From the NCBI RefSeq assembly GCF_019753765.1, contig NZ_JAIJZW010000001.1, positions 1 through 43,116 on the forward strand: 43,116 nt of DNA, in the 5' to 3' direction. Both the position numbers and the translations under genes were made by a program. Positions 34,844 through 43,077 of this stretch are shown here, in pieces. Numbering within the stretch: position 1 is the first letter of the stretch; each line of letters opens with the position of its first letter. Below the pieces are notes generated by a model. It was not told the origin of the DNA, ran no database searches, and saw nothing but the letters and a program-made list of their open reading frames with translations. This stretch comes from Microbacterium marinilacus. GTDB taxonomy: Bacteria; Actinomycetota; Actinomycetes; Actinomycetales; Microbacteriaceae.

Positions 34844-35932
34844 TCAGTCCTCGTATGCGCGCACGCGTTCACGGATCGCGCCGGCGAAGCGGTAGATGTC
34901 GTCCAGGGCGTCGATCGGCTCGCGCGTCTCGTTCTTGTCGGCGTCGAAGAGACCGATGTACTTCTGACTCTTGCCGTTGAAGTGCAGTCGAGCGATCGGC
35001 TTGCGATTGTTGTCGTCCAGCAAGATGGCGAAGTAGGACTTCGCGTCGCGATGAGCGATGCGCTGCGGCTTGACCTCACTGCACGCGATCGCCTTGACGA
35101 TCTGGTATCCCTCCAGCTCTTCGAGAGTCGTCTCGATCTCGGTGTCACGGTCGAGGTCCGCTTCGGCGACCGGAGGGCTGGACACCGCCTCCGCCGGTGC
35201 CGCCTCCACGGCGCTGTATCCACCTGCGCCGAGCGCGGTCTTGAGTCTGTCGTTCACCTGGTCACTGAGGAACTGCTTCAGTGCTTTCTGGACGAGCGGA
35301 CGGAATTGGTCACGCACCTTCTGGGTGAACGACCCGTCGTACACCTTCGATGTGAGGTACTTGACCCATTCCGGCGCTGGTTCTCTGAAGTCTTCCGCGA
35401 TGGAACGTTTGATGGCGCCGACGTACTTGAGCTCCTCCGCGGCATTGACGATCGACTCGAGGTCGAAGTTCTCCTTCGTCAGCTTCTTGAGCTCGGGCAC
35501 CAGCGATTCGTCGAGGTCAGCGAGATCGAGGACGAGGAACGGCTTCGAGTCCATGCGGTTAGGTGCGTCGAGGTCCGTGTAGAAGTGATACACCTCCCCG
35601 TTCGTGAGAACGGCGATGCGCGCGTTGGTGACCGCGAAGTAACGGTAGAGCTGCGACGCATGCTCGATCTTGAGGCTCGAGAGCTTGCACTCGATCAGCA
35701 TCTGGACCTCGCCGTCGCGGAGGATGGCGTAGTCGATCTTCTCGCCCCGTTTGATGCCGACATCTGCTGTGAACTCAGGCACGACCTCCATCGGATCGAA
35801 CACGTCGTAGCCCAGGACCGAGGAGATGAAAGGCATGATGAAAGCCGTCTTCGTGGCTTCCTCTGTCTTGATCGCGTTCTTCTGGTTCTCGACCTTGAGA
35901 GCGAGCGCGTTCAGTCGTTCCGTGAATTCCAT
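34844..35932 (-). CDS. Stand-alone HsdR N-terminal-type PD-(D/E)XK nuclease
   Basis: A 362-residue protein. Residues about 20-140 match the HsdR N-terminal domain of type I restriction enzymes: EEATKTAFIMPFISSVLGYD, then the nuclease core EKIDYAILRDGEVQMLIECK with Asp67 and Glu81-Cys-Lys83. A helical middle follows, a Pro/Ala-rich linker near 240-255, and a C-terminal domain (ACSEVKPQRIAHRDAKSYFA, ending EPIDALDDIYRFAGAI) that resembles domains found on solitary nucleases. No helicase, methylase or specificity subunit is nearby, so it is not part of a type I system here. Codon use is clearly unlike the flanks. Role probably defence or a mobile-element function; unproven. Confidence 0.85.
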   Translation of the reverse strand: MEFTERLNALALKVENQKNAIKTEEATKTAFIMPFISSVLGYDVFDPMEVVPEFTADVGIKRGEKIDYAILRDGEVQMLIECKLSSLKIEHASQLYRYFAVTNARIAVLTNGEVYHFYTDLDAPNRMDSKPFLVLDLADLDESLVPELKKLTKENFDLESIVNAAEELKYVGAIKRSIAEDFREPAPEWVKYLTSKVYDGSFTQKVRDQFRPLVQKALKQFLSDQVNDRLKTALGAGGYSAVEAAPAEAVSSPPVAEADLDRDTEIETTLEELEGYQIVKAIACSEVKPQRIAHRDAKSYFAILLDDNNRKPIARLHFNGKSQKYIGLFDADKNETREPIDALDDIYRFAGAIRERVRAYED

Positions 35933-35958
35933 AGCGTGCGTCCTTTTCCGAAAGAGTC

Positions 35959-35980
35959 GGGATAGGAGTATGTCTATCCC
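35959..35980. promoter_or_regulatory. Inverted repeat upstream of the nuclease gene, candidate operator
   Basis: Seven-base arms GGGATAG and CTATCCC with an eight-base spacer, 26 bases before the nuclease ATG and in the AT-richer stretch where its promoter must lie. AAGGA upstream of the start is the ribosome site. Confidence 0.45.
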
Positions 35981-36005
35981 TATTCGAGGACATATGTGAA
36001 GAACG

Positions 36006-36030
36006 CCTCGCCGAAGGCCGTCTGGCGAGG
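36006..36030 (-). terminator. Hairpin downstream of the lipoprotein gene
   Basis: Arms CCTCGCC and GGCGAGG with an 11-base loop, followed on the minus strand by CGTTCTT. It lies just inside the right repeat, so it belongs to the inserted segment rather than to the native locus. Confidence 0.5.
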
Positions 36031-36031
36031 T

Positions 36032-36052
36032 GCCCGGGTCAGTCGTCGGTGA
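36032..36052. repeat. Right 21-bp direct repeat of the nuclease island (gene-end copy)
   Basis: Identical to 34776-34796. It covers the stop and last four codons of the lipoprotein gene and continues into coding sequence, so this side carries the original gene end. Confidence 0.85.
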
Positions 36053-38060
36053 GGGCGGTGGCGATCGCCTCGACGGCGGCGATTGCCTCCGACATGCGCC
36101 ACTGGGCGGGGTCGTCTCCGCTGGTCGTCGTGACGGCGATGCGGTAGCCGGGCAGCCACGACTCCAGCTCGAGCCCGGTGGGGACGTAGGCGCCGACCAC
36201 GAAGCCGCCCGCGGCGTCCAGCACGTCCGACTCCTGGAGGCCGAGCTCGCCGGCGCTGGCCTCTGTGCGGCGGCGCGTCACCTCGTCGGCGTCGGCGTTC
36301 TCGTGCGACACCCACACCTGCACGTACGACGGCAGGTCGGCGTCGTCGATGGAGCGCCCCTCCTCGGCGGACCACCCGCAGGCCACGCGGCCGGTGCCCG
36401 ACGCGGAGATGCCCCGCAGCGTGTGGAAGCCGCCGGAGACCGGGGCGGTCAGCGTGAACAGGTCTTCGCAGGACAGCAGCGCCAGGCCGAGGCCGGCCAG
36501 GGCCTCGACGGGCGCGAGAGCCGCGTCGGGGTCGGGCCAGAGGTCGGGCAGCTGCGCCGCGAAGCGCGCCCGCTCGTCCGGGCTGCACGAGGCGAGGGGA
36601 GCGACGGCGTCCGCCGCGTCCGTGCGCCAGCCCGGCAGGTCGGCGAGGGACGAGGCTTCGGCCGCCTCGGGACGGCCGGCGAGCACCGCGTAGAGGGCCG
36701 AGGCGTCCGACTCCGCGTCCGTGCACGTCGGCGTCCACGACCCTAGGTCGCCGCCGCCTCCGCTCGGCAGCACCGCCCATGACGCGCCGCCGAGGGGCGA
36801 CGCCGAGGCCGCGATGAGCGCCTCCGACCGCGCGGCCGCGATCTCGTCGAACGCGCCCGCGGCGGCGACGCGGATCGCGGCGGCGACGGCGCGCTCGCCC
36901 TGCGTGTCCGCGGCGGACTCCTCGCCGGCTCCGGCGTTCTCGGAGAGGGTGCCCGACGCGTCCGAGTCGGGATCGGTGAGGTCCTGGGCGCAGGCGGTGA
37001 GGGTCAGCCCCAGCGCGGTCACCGATGCGGCGTCGGCGAGCGGGGCGGGGCCCGCGACGCAGCCCGACAAGGTCTCGACCAGGGCCGAGACGTGCCGGTC
37101 GGACACCTCGCCGAACGACACGTGGGCCGAGAACGCCGACAGCAGGTCGAGCGCCGCCGTCCGCGTGTCGATCCGGGCGGATGCTCGGCCGGCCTCGTCG
37201 ATGCCCGTCGCGACCTCGGCGCCGGGAGGCAGGAGGACGGTGCCGTCGTCGTCGACCAGCCCGGCGGCCGTCTGCCAGAAGGCTGTCAGCGACGAGTCCC
37301 GCGTCACCCAGTCGAACGCCTCGTCTCCGTCGAGCGTCAGCACGCGGGCGGTGTCGTCGCGGTTCACCGTGCGGACGGTCAGCACGTCGTCCCGGTGGGC
37401 CTCCCGGCAGGCGGCGATCGCCGACTCCGGTCGCGCCGCGTCCGGGTCGGCGAAGGCACCGGCCCACGACGGCAGCGCCGCATCGGTGCACGACGGCGCC
37501 GCGGCGTCCTGATCCTCCGCGTCGGCGATCGTCTGGAGCACCGGCGCCGCCCACGACACGATCCCCGGCTCGGTCGCCGCCACGGTCAAACGGCCGTCCT
37601 CGACGGAGACCGGATCGGGCGACGGGCGCCACACGCGCAGATCGCGGTCCCACCGGACGGCGGTCGCGGCCGAGGCCGCCGCGGACGACAGGTCGGAGAC
37701 GTCCCACGACAGCGAGGCGGGCTGCGACAGCACCGTCGGCGTCTCGATCCGCACCGGCGTCCCGAACAGCTCGCGGGCGATCCCCGAGTCGGCCTCTCCG
37801 AGGGGATCGCCCACGGTGATGTTCGCGGCGTTCGCCCGCACCGCGTCGCGCGGCACGTCGATCGACACGTGAGCGGCGGACCACCGGTCCCCCCGCTCGT
37901 CGACCTGCGTCGTGCGGGCATCGGCGAACGAAGGGGCGGGATCGCGCCGTGCCTCCCCGTCCTGCGGCTCCGGCACGCAGGCGGCGAGCCCGAGCACGAG
38001 CGCCGCCGCCGTCACGCACGCGGCGGCGCGCCGCGTCATCCGCACCCGTATCGACCTCAC
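36039..38060 (-). CDS. Large secreted lipoprotein of unknown function
   Basis: A 673-residue protein with a lipoprotein signal: basic start, hydrophobic stretch and lipobox LAAC (Cys28). The mature part is rich in Ala, Asp and Ser, with no family I recognise; it would be anchored to the outer face of the membrane. A beta-rich N-terminal region (VSIDVPRDAVRANAANITVG) is followed by helical parts with several Cys residues that could form disulfides. I use GTG 38060, six bases after a -10 element; ATG 38037-38039 would shorten the basic start. Its 3' end served as the island's insertion site. Confidence 0.85.
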   Translation of the reverse strand: MRSIRVRMTRRAAACVTAAALVLGLAACVPEPQDGEARRDPAPSFADARTTQVDERGDRWSAAHVSIDVPRDAVRANAANITVGDPLGEADSGIARELFGTPVRIETPTVLSQPASLSWDVSDLSSAAASAATAVRWDRDLRVWRPSPDPVSVEDGRLTVAATEPGIVSWAAPVLQTIADAEDQDAAAPSCTDAALPSWAGAFADPDAARPESAIAACREAHRDDVLTVRTVNRDDTARVLTLDGDEAFDWVTRDSSLTAFWQTAAGLVDDDGTVLLPPGAEVATGIDEAGRASARIDTRTAALDLLSAFSAHVSFGEVSDRHVSALVETLSGCVAGPAPLADAASVTALGLTLTACAQDLTDPDSDASGTLSENAGAGEESAADTQGERAVAAAIRVAAAGAFDEIAAARSEALIAASASPLGGASWAVLPSGGGGDLGSWTPTCTDAESDASALYAVLAGRPEAAEASSLADLPGWRTDAADAVAPLASCSPDERARFAAQLPDLWPDPDAALAPVEALAGLGLALLSCEDLFTLTAPVSGGFHTLRGISASGTGRVACGWSAEEGRSIDDADLPSYVQVWVSHENADADEVTRRRTEASAGELGLQESDVLDAAGGFVVGAYVPTGLELESWLPGYRIAVTTTSGDDPAQWRMSEAIAAVEAIATALTDD

Positions 38061-38066
38061 CCGACC

Positions 38067-38072
38067 ACGCTA
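38067..38072 (-). promoter_or_regulatory. Leaderless -10 element of the lipoprotein gene
   Basis: TAGCGT on the minus strand, six bases before the GTG at 38060; it lies within the expected -35 zone of the opposing promoter. Confidence 0.5.
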
Positions 38073-38094
38073 ACCGCGTCGACGGCGCTCTCCG

Positions 38095-38100
38095 TAGGAT
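38095..38100 (+). promoter_or_regulatory. Leaderless -10 element of the histidine phosphatase gene
   Basis: TAGGAT, six bases before the GTG at 38107. Confidence 0.55.
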
Positions 38101-38106
38101 GGGAGC

Positions 38107-38751
38107 GTGTCGGCCGAACGGATCCACCTCGTGCGTCACGGCGAGGTCTACAACCCCGGTCGTGTGCTCTACGAACGCTTGCCCGGATTCCGGCTCAGCG
38201 ACGACGGGCGCCGCATGGCGCTGGCCGCCGCGGAGCACGTGCGCGGCCTCGAACGGCCCGTCGGCGCGCTGCTCTGCTCGCCCCTGCAGCGCACGCAGGA
38301 GTCGGCCGAGCCGTTCGCCGAGCTGTTCGGCCTCGAGCCGCGGCTCGACGAGCGGGTCATCGAGCCGACCAACGTCTTCGCGGGGATGCGGATGAGCCGT
38401 GCCCTCCGCAAGCCGTGGAACTGGTACCACCTGCGTCGCCCGGCACTGCCCAGCTGGGGCGAGCCGTATGCGCAGGTGGTCGAGCGGATGCGCGCCGCGC
38501 TGGACGAGGTGTGGCACGCGACGCCTGCCGAGGGCGAGGGGGCGGGCGACGTCGTCATCGTCTCCCACCAGGCGCCGATCTGGCTCACCCACCTCTCGGT
38601 CGCCGGCCTGCCGCTGCAGCACGATCCCCGGACGCGCCGGTGCGCGCTGTCGAGCGTGACCTCGTTCGAGCGCGTGGGCGACGTGTGGCGCGAGGTGTCC
38701 TACGCCGAGCCGGCGCAGACGCAGGGCGCGGTCGACGTCGGCGCGGTCTGA
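38107..38751 (+). CDS. Histidine phosphatase family protein (phosphoglycerate mutase-like)
   Basis: A 214-residue enzyme of the histidine phosphatase superfamily. The catalytic RHGE is at residues 10-13 (IHLVRHGEVYNPG), and the second His is in VIVSHQAPIWL. LLCSPLQRTQESAEPFAEL holds the conserved Arg. The substrate is unknown; actinobacterial relatives are often listed as phosphoglycerate mutases without that activity. It directly precedes the cytochrome c maturation genes, which have their own promoter, an arrangement also seen in other actinobacteria. Confidence 0.92.
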   Translation: MSAERIHLVRHGEVYNPGRVLYERLPGFRLSDDGRRMALAAAEHVRGLERPVGALLCSPLQRTQESAEPFAELFGLEPRLDERVIEPTNVFAGMRMSRALRKPWNWYHLRRPALPSWGEPYAQVVERMRAALDEVWHATPAEGEGAGDVVIVSHQAPIWLTHLSVAGLPLQHDPRTRRCALSSVTSFERVGDVWREVSYAEPAQTQGAVDVGAV

Positions 38752-38792
38752 GCGCATTCGGCTCGCGCACAGCCCCGCCATAGGCGGAAACG

Positions 38793-38798
38793 TAGAAT
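38793..38798 (+). promoter_or_regulatory. Leaderless -10 element of the tlpA-ccdA-resB operon
   Basis: TAGAAT, seven bases before the GTG at 38806. Confidence 0.6.
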
Positions 38799-38805
38799 CG
38801 GGGGC

Positions 38806-39462
38806 GTGCCTCCCGTCGCCCGCCCCGCCGCTCGACCGCCCGTCCGAGGCTCGCGCCGGGCCGCCGGTCGAGGCGCTCGCCGGGCCGGCGCCGCGCTGAT
38901 CTCCGTGCTCGCGGTCGCACTCGCCGGATGCTCCGCCGACCCCGTCACGCAGCAGTACCTCGAGGGCGGCAACTCCGGCTACATCGCCGGAGAGTACGCC
39001 GTGGACGAGATCGCGCCGGCAGAGCGCGACGAGCCGGTCGTATGGTCGGGCACCACCGAGGACGGCGAGCCGCTGTCGAGCGAGGACGTCGCCGGAAAGG
39101 TCGTCGTCGTCAACTTCTGGTACGCCGAGTGCGGCCCCTGCATCGTCGAGGCCCCCGACCTCGAAGCGGTGTGGCAGGACTTCCAGGGCGAGGACGTGCA
39201 GTTCGTGGGCGTCAACATCAGCAACGGCGCCGAGACGGCACGGGCGTTCGCCCGCGACAACGGCGTGACCTACCCCAGTCTCATCGACGCGCAGGACGCC
39301 ACGGTGAAGCTCGCGTTCGCATCCGTGACGTCCGTGAGCGCGACCCCGACCACGCTGGTGCTGGATCGCGAGGGGCGCGTCGCGGCGCGCATCCTCGGTC
39401 CGATCAAGGGCGCATCGATCCTGTCGACGCTCGTGAAGGACATGCTCGAGGAGACCTCGTGA
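38806..39462 (+). CDS. TlpA/ResA-family thiol-disulfide reductase lipoprotein
   Basis: A 218-residue membrane-anchored thioredoxin-like protein. A long Arg/Pro-rich start precedes the hydrophobic helix and lipobox LAGC (Cys42). The redox motif is Cys109-Gly-Pro-Cys112 in VVNFWYAECGPCIVEAPDL, and the cis-Pro loop is SATPTTLVL. It would reduce the haem-binding cysteines of apocytochrome c outside the membrane, with electrons from CcdA encoded next. GTG 38806 is supported by the leaderless promoter. Confidence 0.93.
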   Translation: MPPVARPAARPPVRGSRRAAGRGARRAGAALISVLAVALAGCSADPVTQQYLEGGNSGYIAGEYAVDEIAPAERDEPVVWSGTTEDGEPLSSEDVAGKVVVVNFWYAECGPCIVEAPDLEAVWQDFQGEDVQFVGVNISNGAETARAFARDNGVTYPSLIDAQDATVKLAFASVTSVSATPTTLVLDREGRVAARILGPIKGASILSTLVKDMLEETS

Positions 39463-39490
39463 TGCCATCGCGCGCCGACGGGGCGGGCGC

Positions 39491-40255
39491 GTGAACCCCG
39501 GGGCGCTCGTCGTCGACGGCGCGCTGTGGGCGGCGATCCCGATCGCCCTGCTCGCCGGGCTGATCTCCTTCCTGTCGCCGTGCGTGCTCCCGCTCGTGCC
39601 CGGGTACCTCGGCTACATCTCCGGCTCGGTCTCGCCGCGCGGCACCGGCTCGGACGCGCTCGCCGGACGCGGCCGCCTGCTCGGCGGGGTGCTGCTGTTC
39701 ATCGCCGGCTTCACGCTGGTGTTCGTCTCGATCATCGTGCTCGGGGGCGTCGCGGGCGGTGCGATGAACCGCTTCTCGCTGCTCTACGGCGACATCGTGA
39801 TGCGCGTGCTCGGCGCCGTCATCATCCTGCTCGGCCTCGTCTTCATCGGCTTCTTCGGCTTCGCCCAGCGCACCGCCAAGCTGCAGCTGCGCGGCAACCT
39901 CGGGCTCGTGGGGGCGCCCCTGCTGGGGATCGCGCTCGGCCTCGGCTGGGCACCGTGCATCGGCCCGACGCTCGCGGCGATCATGACGATCGCGTACAAC
40001 CAGGGCGACGCCGGTCGTGCCGCCCTGCTCGGTCTCGCGTACTCGCTCGGACTGGGCCTTCCCTTCCTTCTCGTGGCGCTCGGCTTCGGCTGGGCGACGC
40101 GTTCGCTCACCTTCCTGCGCCGGCACGTGCGCGTCGTCAACATCGTCGGCGGCGTGCTGCTGGTCGTGCTCGGCACGCTGATGGTGTCGGGCGTGTGGAG
40201 CCTGATCATGACCCGCCTGCAGGGGGTGTTCTTGAATGTCCCGCTCCCGCTCTGA
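39491..40255 (+). CDS. ccdA: Cytochrome c biogenesis protein CcdA
   Basis: A 254-residue membrane protein with six predicted helices. The two conserved cysteines that carry reducing power inward to outward are in FLSPCVLPLVPGYLGY and GWAPCIGPTLAAIM. It takes electrons from cytosolic thioredoxin and passes them to the TlpA/ResA-type protein. The gene starts at a GTG 28 bases after the tlpA-type stop and overlaps resB by 20 bases. Confidence 0.95.
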   Translation: MNPGALVVDGALWAAIPIALLAGLISFLSPCVLPLVPGYLGYISGSVSPRGTGSDALAGRGRLLGGVLLFIAGFTLVFVSIIVLGGVAGGAMNRFSLLYGDIVMRVLGAVIILLGLVFIGFFGFAQRTAKLQLRGNLGLVGAPLLGIALGLGWAPCIGPTLAAIMTIAYNQGDAGRAALLGLAYSLGLGLPFLLVALGFGWATRSLTFLRRHVRVVNIVGGVLLVVLGTLMVSGVWSLIMTRLQGVFLNVPLPL

Positions 40256-41963
40256 CGAGAGGCCCGACACGAGCGCGAAGCGCGCTCGACCGAACGTCGC
40301 CCGCGACGGATCGGAGCCGTTGCGCCCGTCCGATCACGTCGACGGGGGAGGCGACGCCGACGGCGGCGTGAACCAGCCCGCGCTCGGCGTGGTGGGCTGG
40401 CTGCGCTGGGGCTGGCGCCAGCTCACGAGCATGCGCACCGCGCTGATCCTCCTCCTCCTGCTGGCGATCGCGGCGGTGCCCGGCTCGATCTTCCCGCAGC
40501 GGATGGCGAACCCGAACGGCGTGACGCAGTGGGAGTCGGAGAACCCCGACCTGTTCCCGGTGCTCGACGCGATCCAGCTGTTCGACGTCTACCAGTCGGC
40601 CTGGTTCTCGGCGATCTACATCCTGCTGTTCGTCTCGCTCGTGGGCTGCATCCTGCCCCGCACCAAGCACCACTGGAAGGCGCTGCGTGCTCGCCCGCCG
40701 CGCACGCCTGCCCGCCTCACACGCCTCGCCGACCATCTCGAGGAGCGCGTCGAGGGGGACGGCGACGACGCGGCCCATGCGGTCGACCTCGCCGAGGCGC
40801 AGCTGCGCTCCGCCGGCTACCGCGTCGAGCGGTACGACTCGCGCGGCTCGTTCTCGGTCTCGGCCGAGCGCGGCTACCTGCGGGAGACCGGCAACCTCGT
40901 CTTCCACGCCTCGCTCGTCGGCGTCCTGCTGGCGGTGGGCATCGGCGGCGGCTTCGCCTACACGGGGCAGCGCGTCGTCATCGAGGGGCAGACGGTCGTG
41001 AACGCGCTGATCGACTACTCGTCGATGAACCGCGGACGCTTCGTGTCCGACGACGCGCTCGCGCCGTACGCCATGCGTCTCGACTCGTTCGACGTGACCT
41101 ACCAGCCGGTGGGCGAGAGCGGCGCGGGTCAGGCCGGCGACTTCTCGGCGAACGTGACGATCCGCGAGCCCGACGGCACGGACAGCGCCCAGTCGGTCCG
41201 GGTGAACCACCCCCTCGACGTGGACGGCGAGCGCGTCTACCTGCTCGGCAACGGATACGCGCCGACGGTGACGCTGCGCGACGCCGACGGCGAGATCCAG
41301 TACCAGGCGTCGGTGCCCTTCCTGCCGCAGGACGCCAACATGACCTCCCTCGGCGTCATCAAGGTGCCGGACGGCTTCGCCGAGCAGCTGGGGCTGGTCG
41401 GGTTCTTCTATCCCACCCAGCTCGAGGCCGGCAACGGCGCCTTCGCCTCCGTCTTCGGAGACCTGATCAACCCCGTCCTCACCCTCGACGTCTACTCGGG
41501 CGACCTGGGCATCGACGACGGCACCCCCCGCAACGTGTACACGCTCGATCCGACGGGCATGGAGAAGCTGACCGGGGTGGGCACCGACGTCGACTCGATC
41601 GAGCTCGCGCCCGGGGAGTCCGCCGACCTGCCGAACGGCATGGGCACCATCACGTTCGAGGACGAGACGCCCGAGGACGCCGACCTCGCCCAGGTGGGCC
41701 TGAGCGAGTCGGTCAAGCGGTTCGTGTCGCTGCAGAGCCACCGCGACGGCTCGGCCGTCTTCGTGCTCGCGTTCGCGGTGCTGGCGGTGCTCGGGCTGCT
41801 CACGGCGCTGTTCGTGCCGCGGCGTCGCGTCTGGGTGAAGGCGACGCCGGACGGGACCGGCATCCGGATCGAGTACGCGGCGCTGGCGAGGGGCGAGGAC
41901 CCGACGCTGGCGGCGGCGATCGACGACATCCGCAGCCGCCACCTGCAGGCGCTGCGCGACTGA
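40236..41963 (+). CDS. resB: Cytochrome c maturation protein ResB
   Basis: A 575-residue System II haem-handling protein. A hydrophilic start (about 60 residues) is followed by helix RTALILLLLLAIAAVPGSIF, a second helix near 125, a third with NLVFHASLVGVLLAVGIGGG, a large extracytoplasmic domain (about 245-500) and a last helix near 510. Together with CcsB it moves haem across the membrane and attaches it to apocytochrome c. The ATG at 40236 lies inside the last codons of ccdA, so translation is coupled. Confidence 0.95.
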   Translation: MSRSRSDERPDTSAKRARPNVARDGSEPLRPSDHVDGGGDADGGVNQPALGVVGWLRWGWRQLTSMRTALILLLLLAIAAVPGSIFPQRMANPNGVTQWESENPDLFPVLDAIQLFDVYQSAWFSAIYILLFVSLVGCILPRTKHHWKALRARPPRTPARLTRLADHLEERVEGDGDDAAHAVDLAEAQLRSAGYRVERYDSRGSFSVSAERGYLRETGNLVFHASLVGVLLAVGIGGGFAYTGQRVVIEGQTVVNALIDYSSMNRGRFVSDDALAPYAMRLDSFDVTYQPVGESGAGQAGDFSANVTIREPDGTDSAQSVRVNHPLDVDGERVYLLGNGYAPTVTLRDADGEIQYQASVPFLPQDANMTSLGVIKVPDGFAEQLGLVGFFYPTQLEAGNGAFASVFGDLINPVLTLDVYSGDLGIDDGTPRNVYTLDPTGMEKLTGVGTDVDSIELAPGESADLPNGMGTITFEDETPEDADLAQVGLSESVKRFVSLQSHRDGSAVFVLAFAVLAVLGLLTALFVPRRRVWVKATPDGTGIRIEYAALARGEDPTLAAAIDDIRSRHLQALRD

Positions 41964-41995
41964 CGAGTCTCAGGAAGCACGAGTTCGACGCGCAG

Positions 41996-42001
41996 TAGAA
42001 T
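41996..42001 (+). promoter_or_regulatory. Leaderless -10 element of ccsB
   Basis: TAGAAT, six bases before the ATG at 42008. It would give ccsB its own message besides the operon transcript. Confidence 0.5.
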
Positions 42002-42007
42002 CGCCGC

Positions 42008-43018
42008 ATGCATCCCGACGCGCTCACGATCGACGAGATCTCGCTGCTGTTGATCTGGACGGCGATCGCCGTGTACGCGCTGTCGTTCATGGCGTACGCG
42101 TTCGATCTGGCGCGGCGCTCGCAGCAGTCGCTGGAGCGTCAGGACGCGGCGCGACAGCTGGTCGGCTCCGCCGTCGGCGGCTCGTCGTCCCGCACCGCGT
42201 CGGGCGCGACCCTCAACGGCTCGTCGGCAGACGGCGCGGCGCCCGCGGAGAGGCGCTTCGTGATGGGCCGGATCGGCACGTCGCTCGCCGTGATCGCCTT
42301 CCTGCTGCACCTCGGCGGGACCGTCCTGCGCGGCATCGCCGCGGGGCGCGTGCCGTGGTCGAACATGTACGAGTTCGCCATGACCGGCACGCTGCTGATC
42401 ACGGCGGTGTACCTGGGCGTGCTGTTCTGGCGCGACCTGCGCTTCCTCGGCACCTTCATGACAGGGCTCGTCACCGTCCTGCTGGGGGCGGCCACGCTGT
42501 CGTTCTACGTGCAGATCGTGCCGCTGATGGACCCGCTGAAGTCGGTCTGGCTGGTCATCCACGTGTTCGTCGCGTCGCTGGCGACCGCGTTCCTCGCCCT
42601 GGCGTTCGCGCTGTCGGTGCTGCAGCTGATGCAGGCGCGGCGGGAGCGCCTCGCGCTCGCCGCGGACGCCGAGCCCAAGCGCTCGTTCCTGCGGACGCTG
42701 CCGAGCGCCGAGGCGCTCGAGGGGCTGGCGTACCGCTTCGCGATCATCGGCTTCATCTTCTGGACGTTCACCCTCATCGCCGGCGCCATCTGGGCGCAGG
42801 ACGCCTGGGGTCGCTACTGGGGCTTCGACACCAAGGAGGTCTGGACGTTCATCATCTGGGTCCTCTACGCCGGCTACATCCACGCCCGCGCGACGCGCGG
42901 CTGGCGGGGCACCCGCTCGGCGTGGCTGTCGATCGTCGGTTTCACCGCCGTGATCTTCAACTTCACCATCGTGAACATGTTCTTCGAGGGGCTGCACGCC
43001 TACTCCGGTCTGAACTGA
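42008..43018 (+). CDS. ccsB: Cytochrome c maturation protein CcsB (CcsA/ResC family)
   Basis: A 336-residue membrane protein with about eight helices. The haem-binding WWD-type segment is WAQDAWGRYWGFDTKEVWTF, and conserved histidines are present in FLLHLGGTVLRG, WLVIHVFVASL and the C-terminal YIHARATRGWRG. It is the partner of ResB in the System II haem lyase. A Ser/Gly-rich cytoplasmic loop lies at about 50-80. It ends the cytochrome c maturation cluster and is followed by a strong terminator. Confidence 0.95.
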   Translation: MHPDALTIDEISLLLIWTAIAVYALSFMAYAFDLARRSQQSLERQDAARQLVGSAVGGSSSRTASGATLNGSSADGAAPAERRFVMGRIGTSLAVIAFLLHLGGTVLRGIAAGRVPWSNMYEFAMTGTLLITAVYLGVLFWRDLRFLGTFMTGLVTVLLGAATLSFYVQIVPLMDPLKSVWLVIHVFVASLATAFLALAFALSVLQLMQARRERLALAADAEPKRSFLRTLPSAEALEGLAYRFAIIGFIFWTFTLIAGAIWAQDAWGRYWGFDTKEVWTFIIWVLYAGYIHARATRGWRGTRSAWLSIVGFTAVIFNFTIVNMFFEGLHAYSGLN

Positions 43019-43038
43019 CCGAACCCGGACCACGCCGA

Positions 43039-43077
43039 GGCGGACGTCCCGATCCCGTGAGGGTCGGGGCGTCCGCC
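43039..43077 (+). terminator. Terminator after ccsB
   Basis: A 17-base stem with two G-U pairs (43039-43055 and 43061-43077) and loop CGTGA. No T-run follows. The last 39 bases of the window show nothing else. Confidence 0.8.

Larger units (their letters stand above)
34776..36052. mobile_element. One-gene low-GC island bounded by 21-bp direct repeats
   Basis: The copies lie 1256 bases apart and enclose a single nuclease gene with its promoter region. GC content inside is about 55% in two sampled 60-base lines (33 of 60 each) against 47 of 60 in a sampled line of the adjoining lipoprotein gene. The right repeat is the 3' end of that gene, the left one a duplicate. No integrase, transposase or terminal inverted repeat is seen, so how it entered is open: a tyrosine-recombinase event with the enzyme supplied from elsewhere fits best. 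Confidence 0.65.

Noticed and set aside
36028..39468. Very long minus-strand open frame reaching across the lipoprotein, phosphatase and tlpA-type genes
   Set aside because: It runs through three well-supported genes on both strands and its product is low-complexity Arg/Gly sequence.
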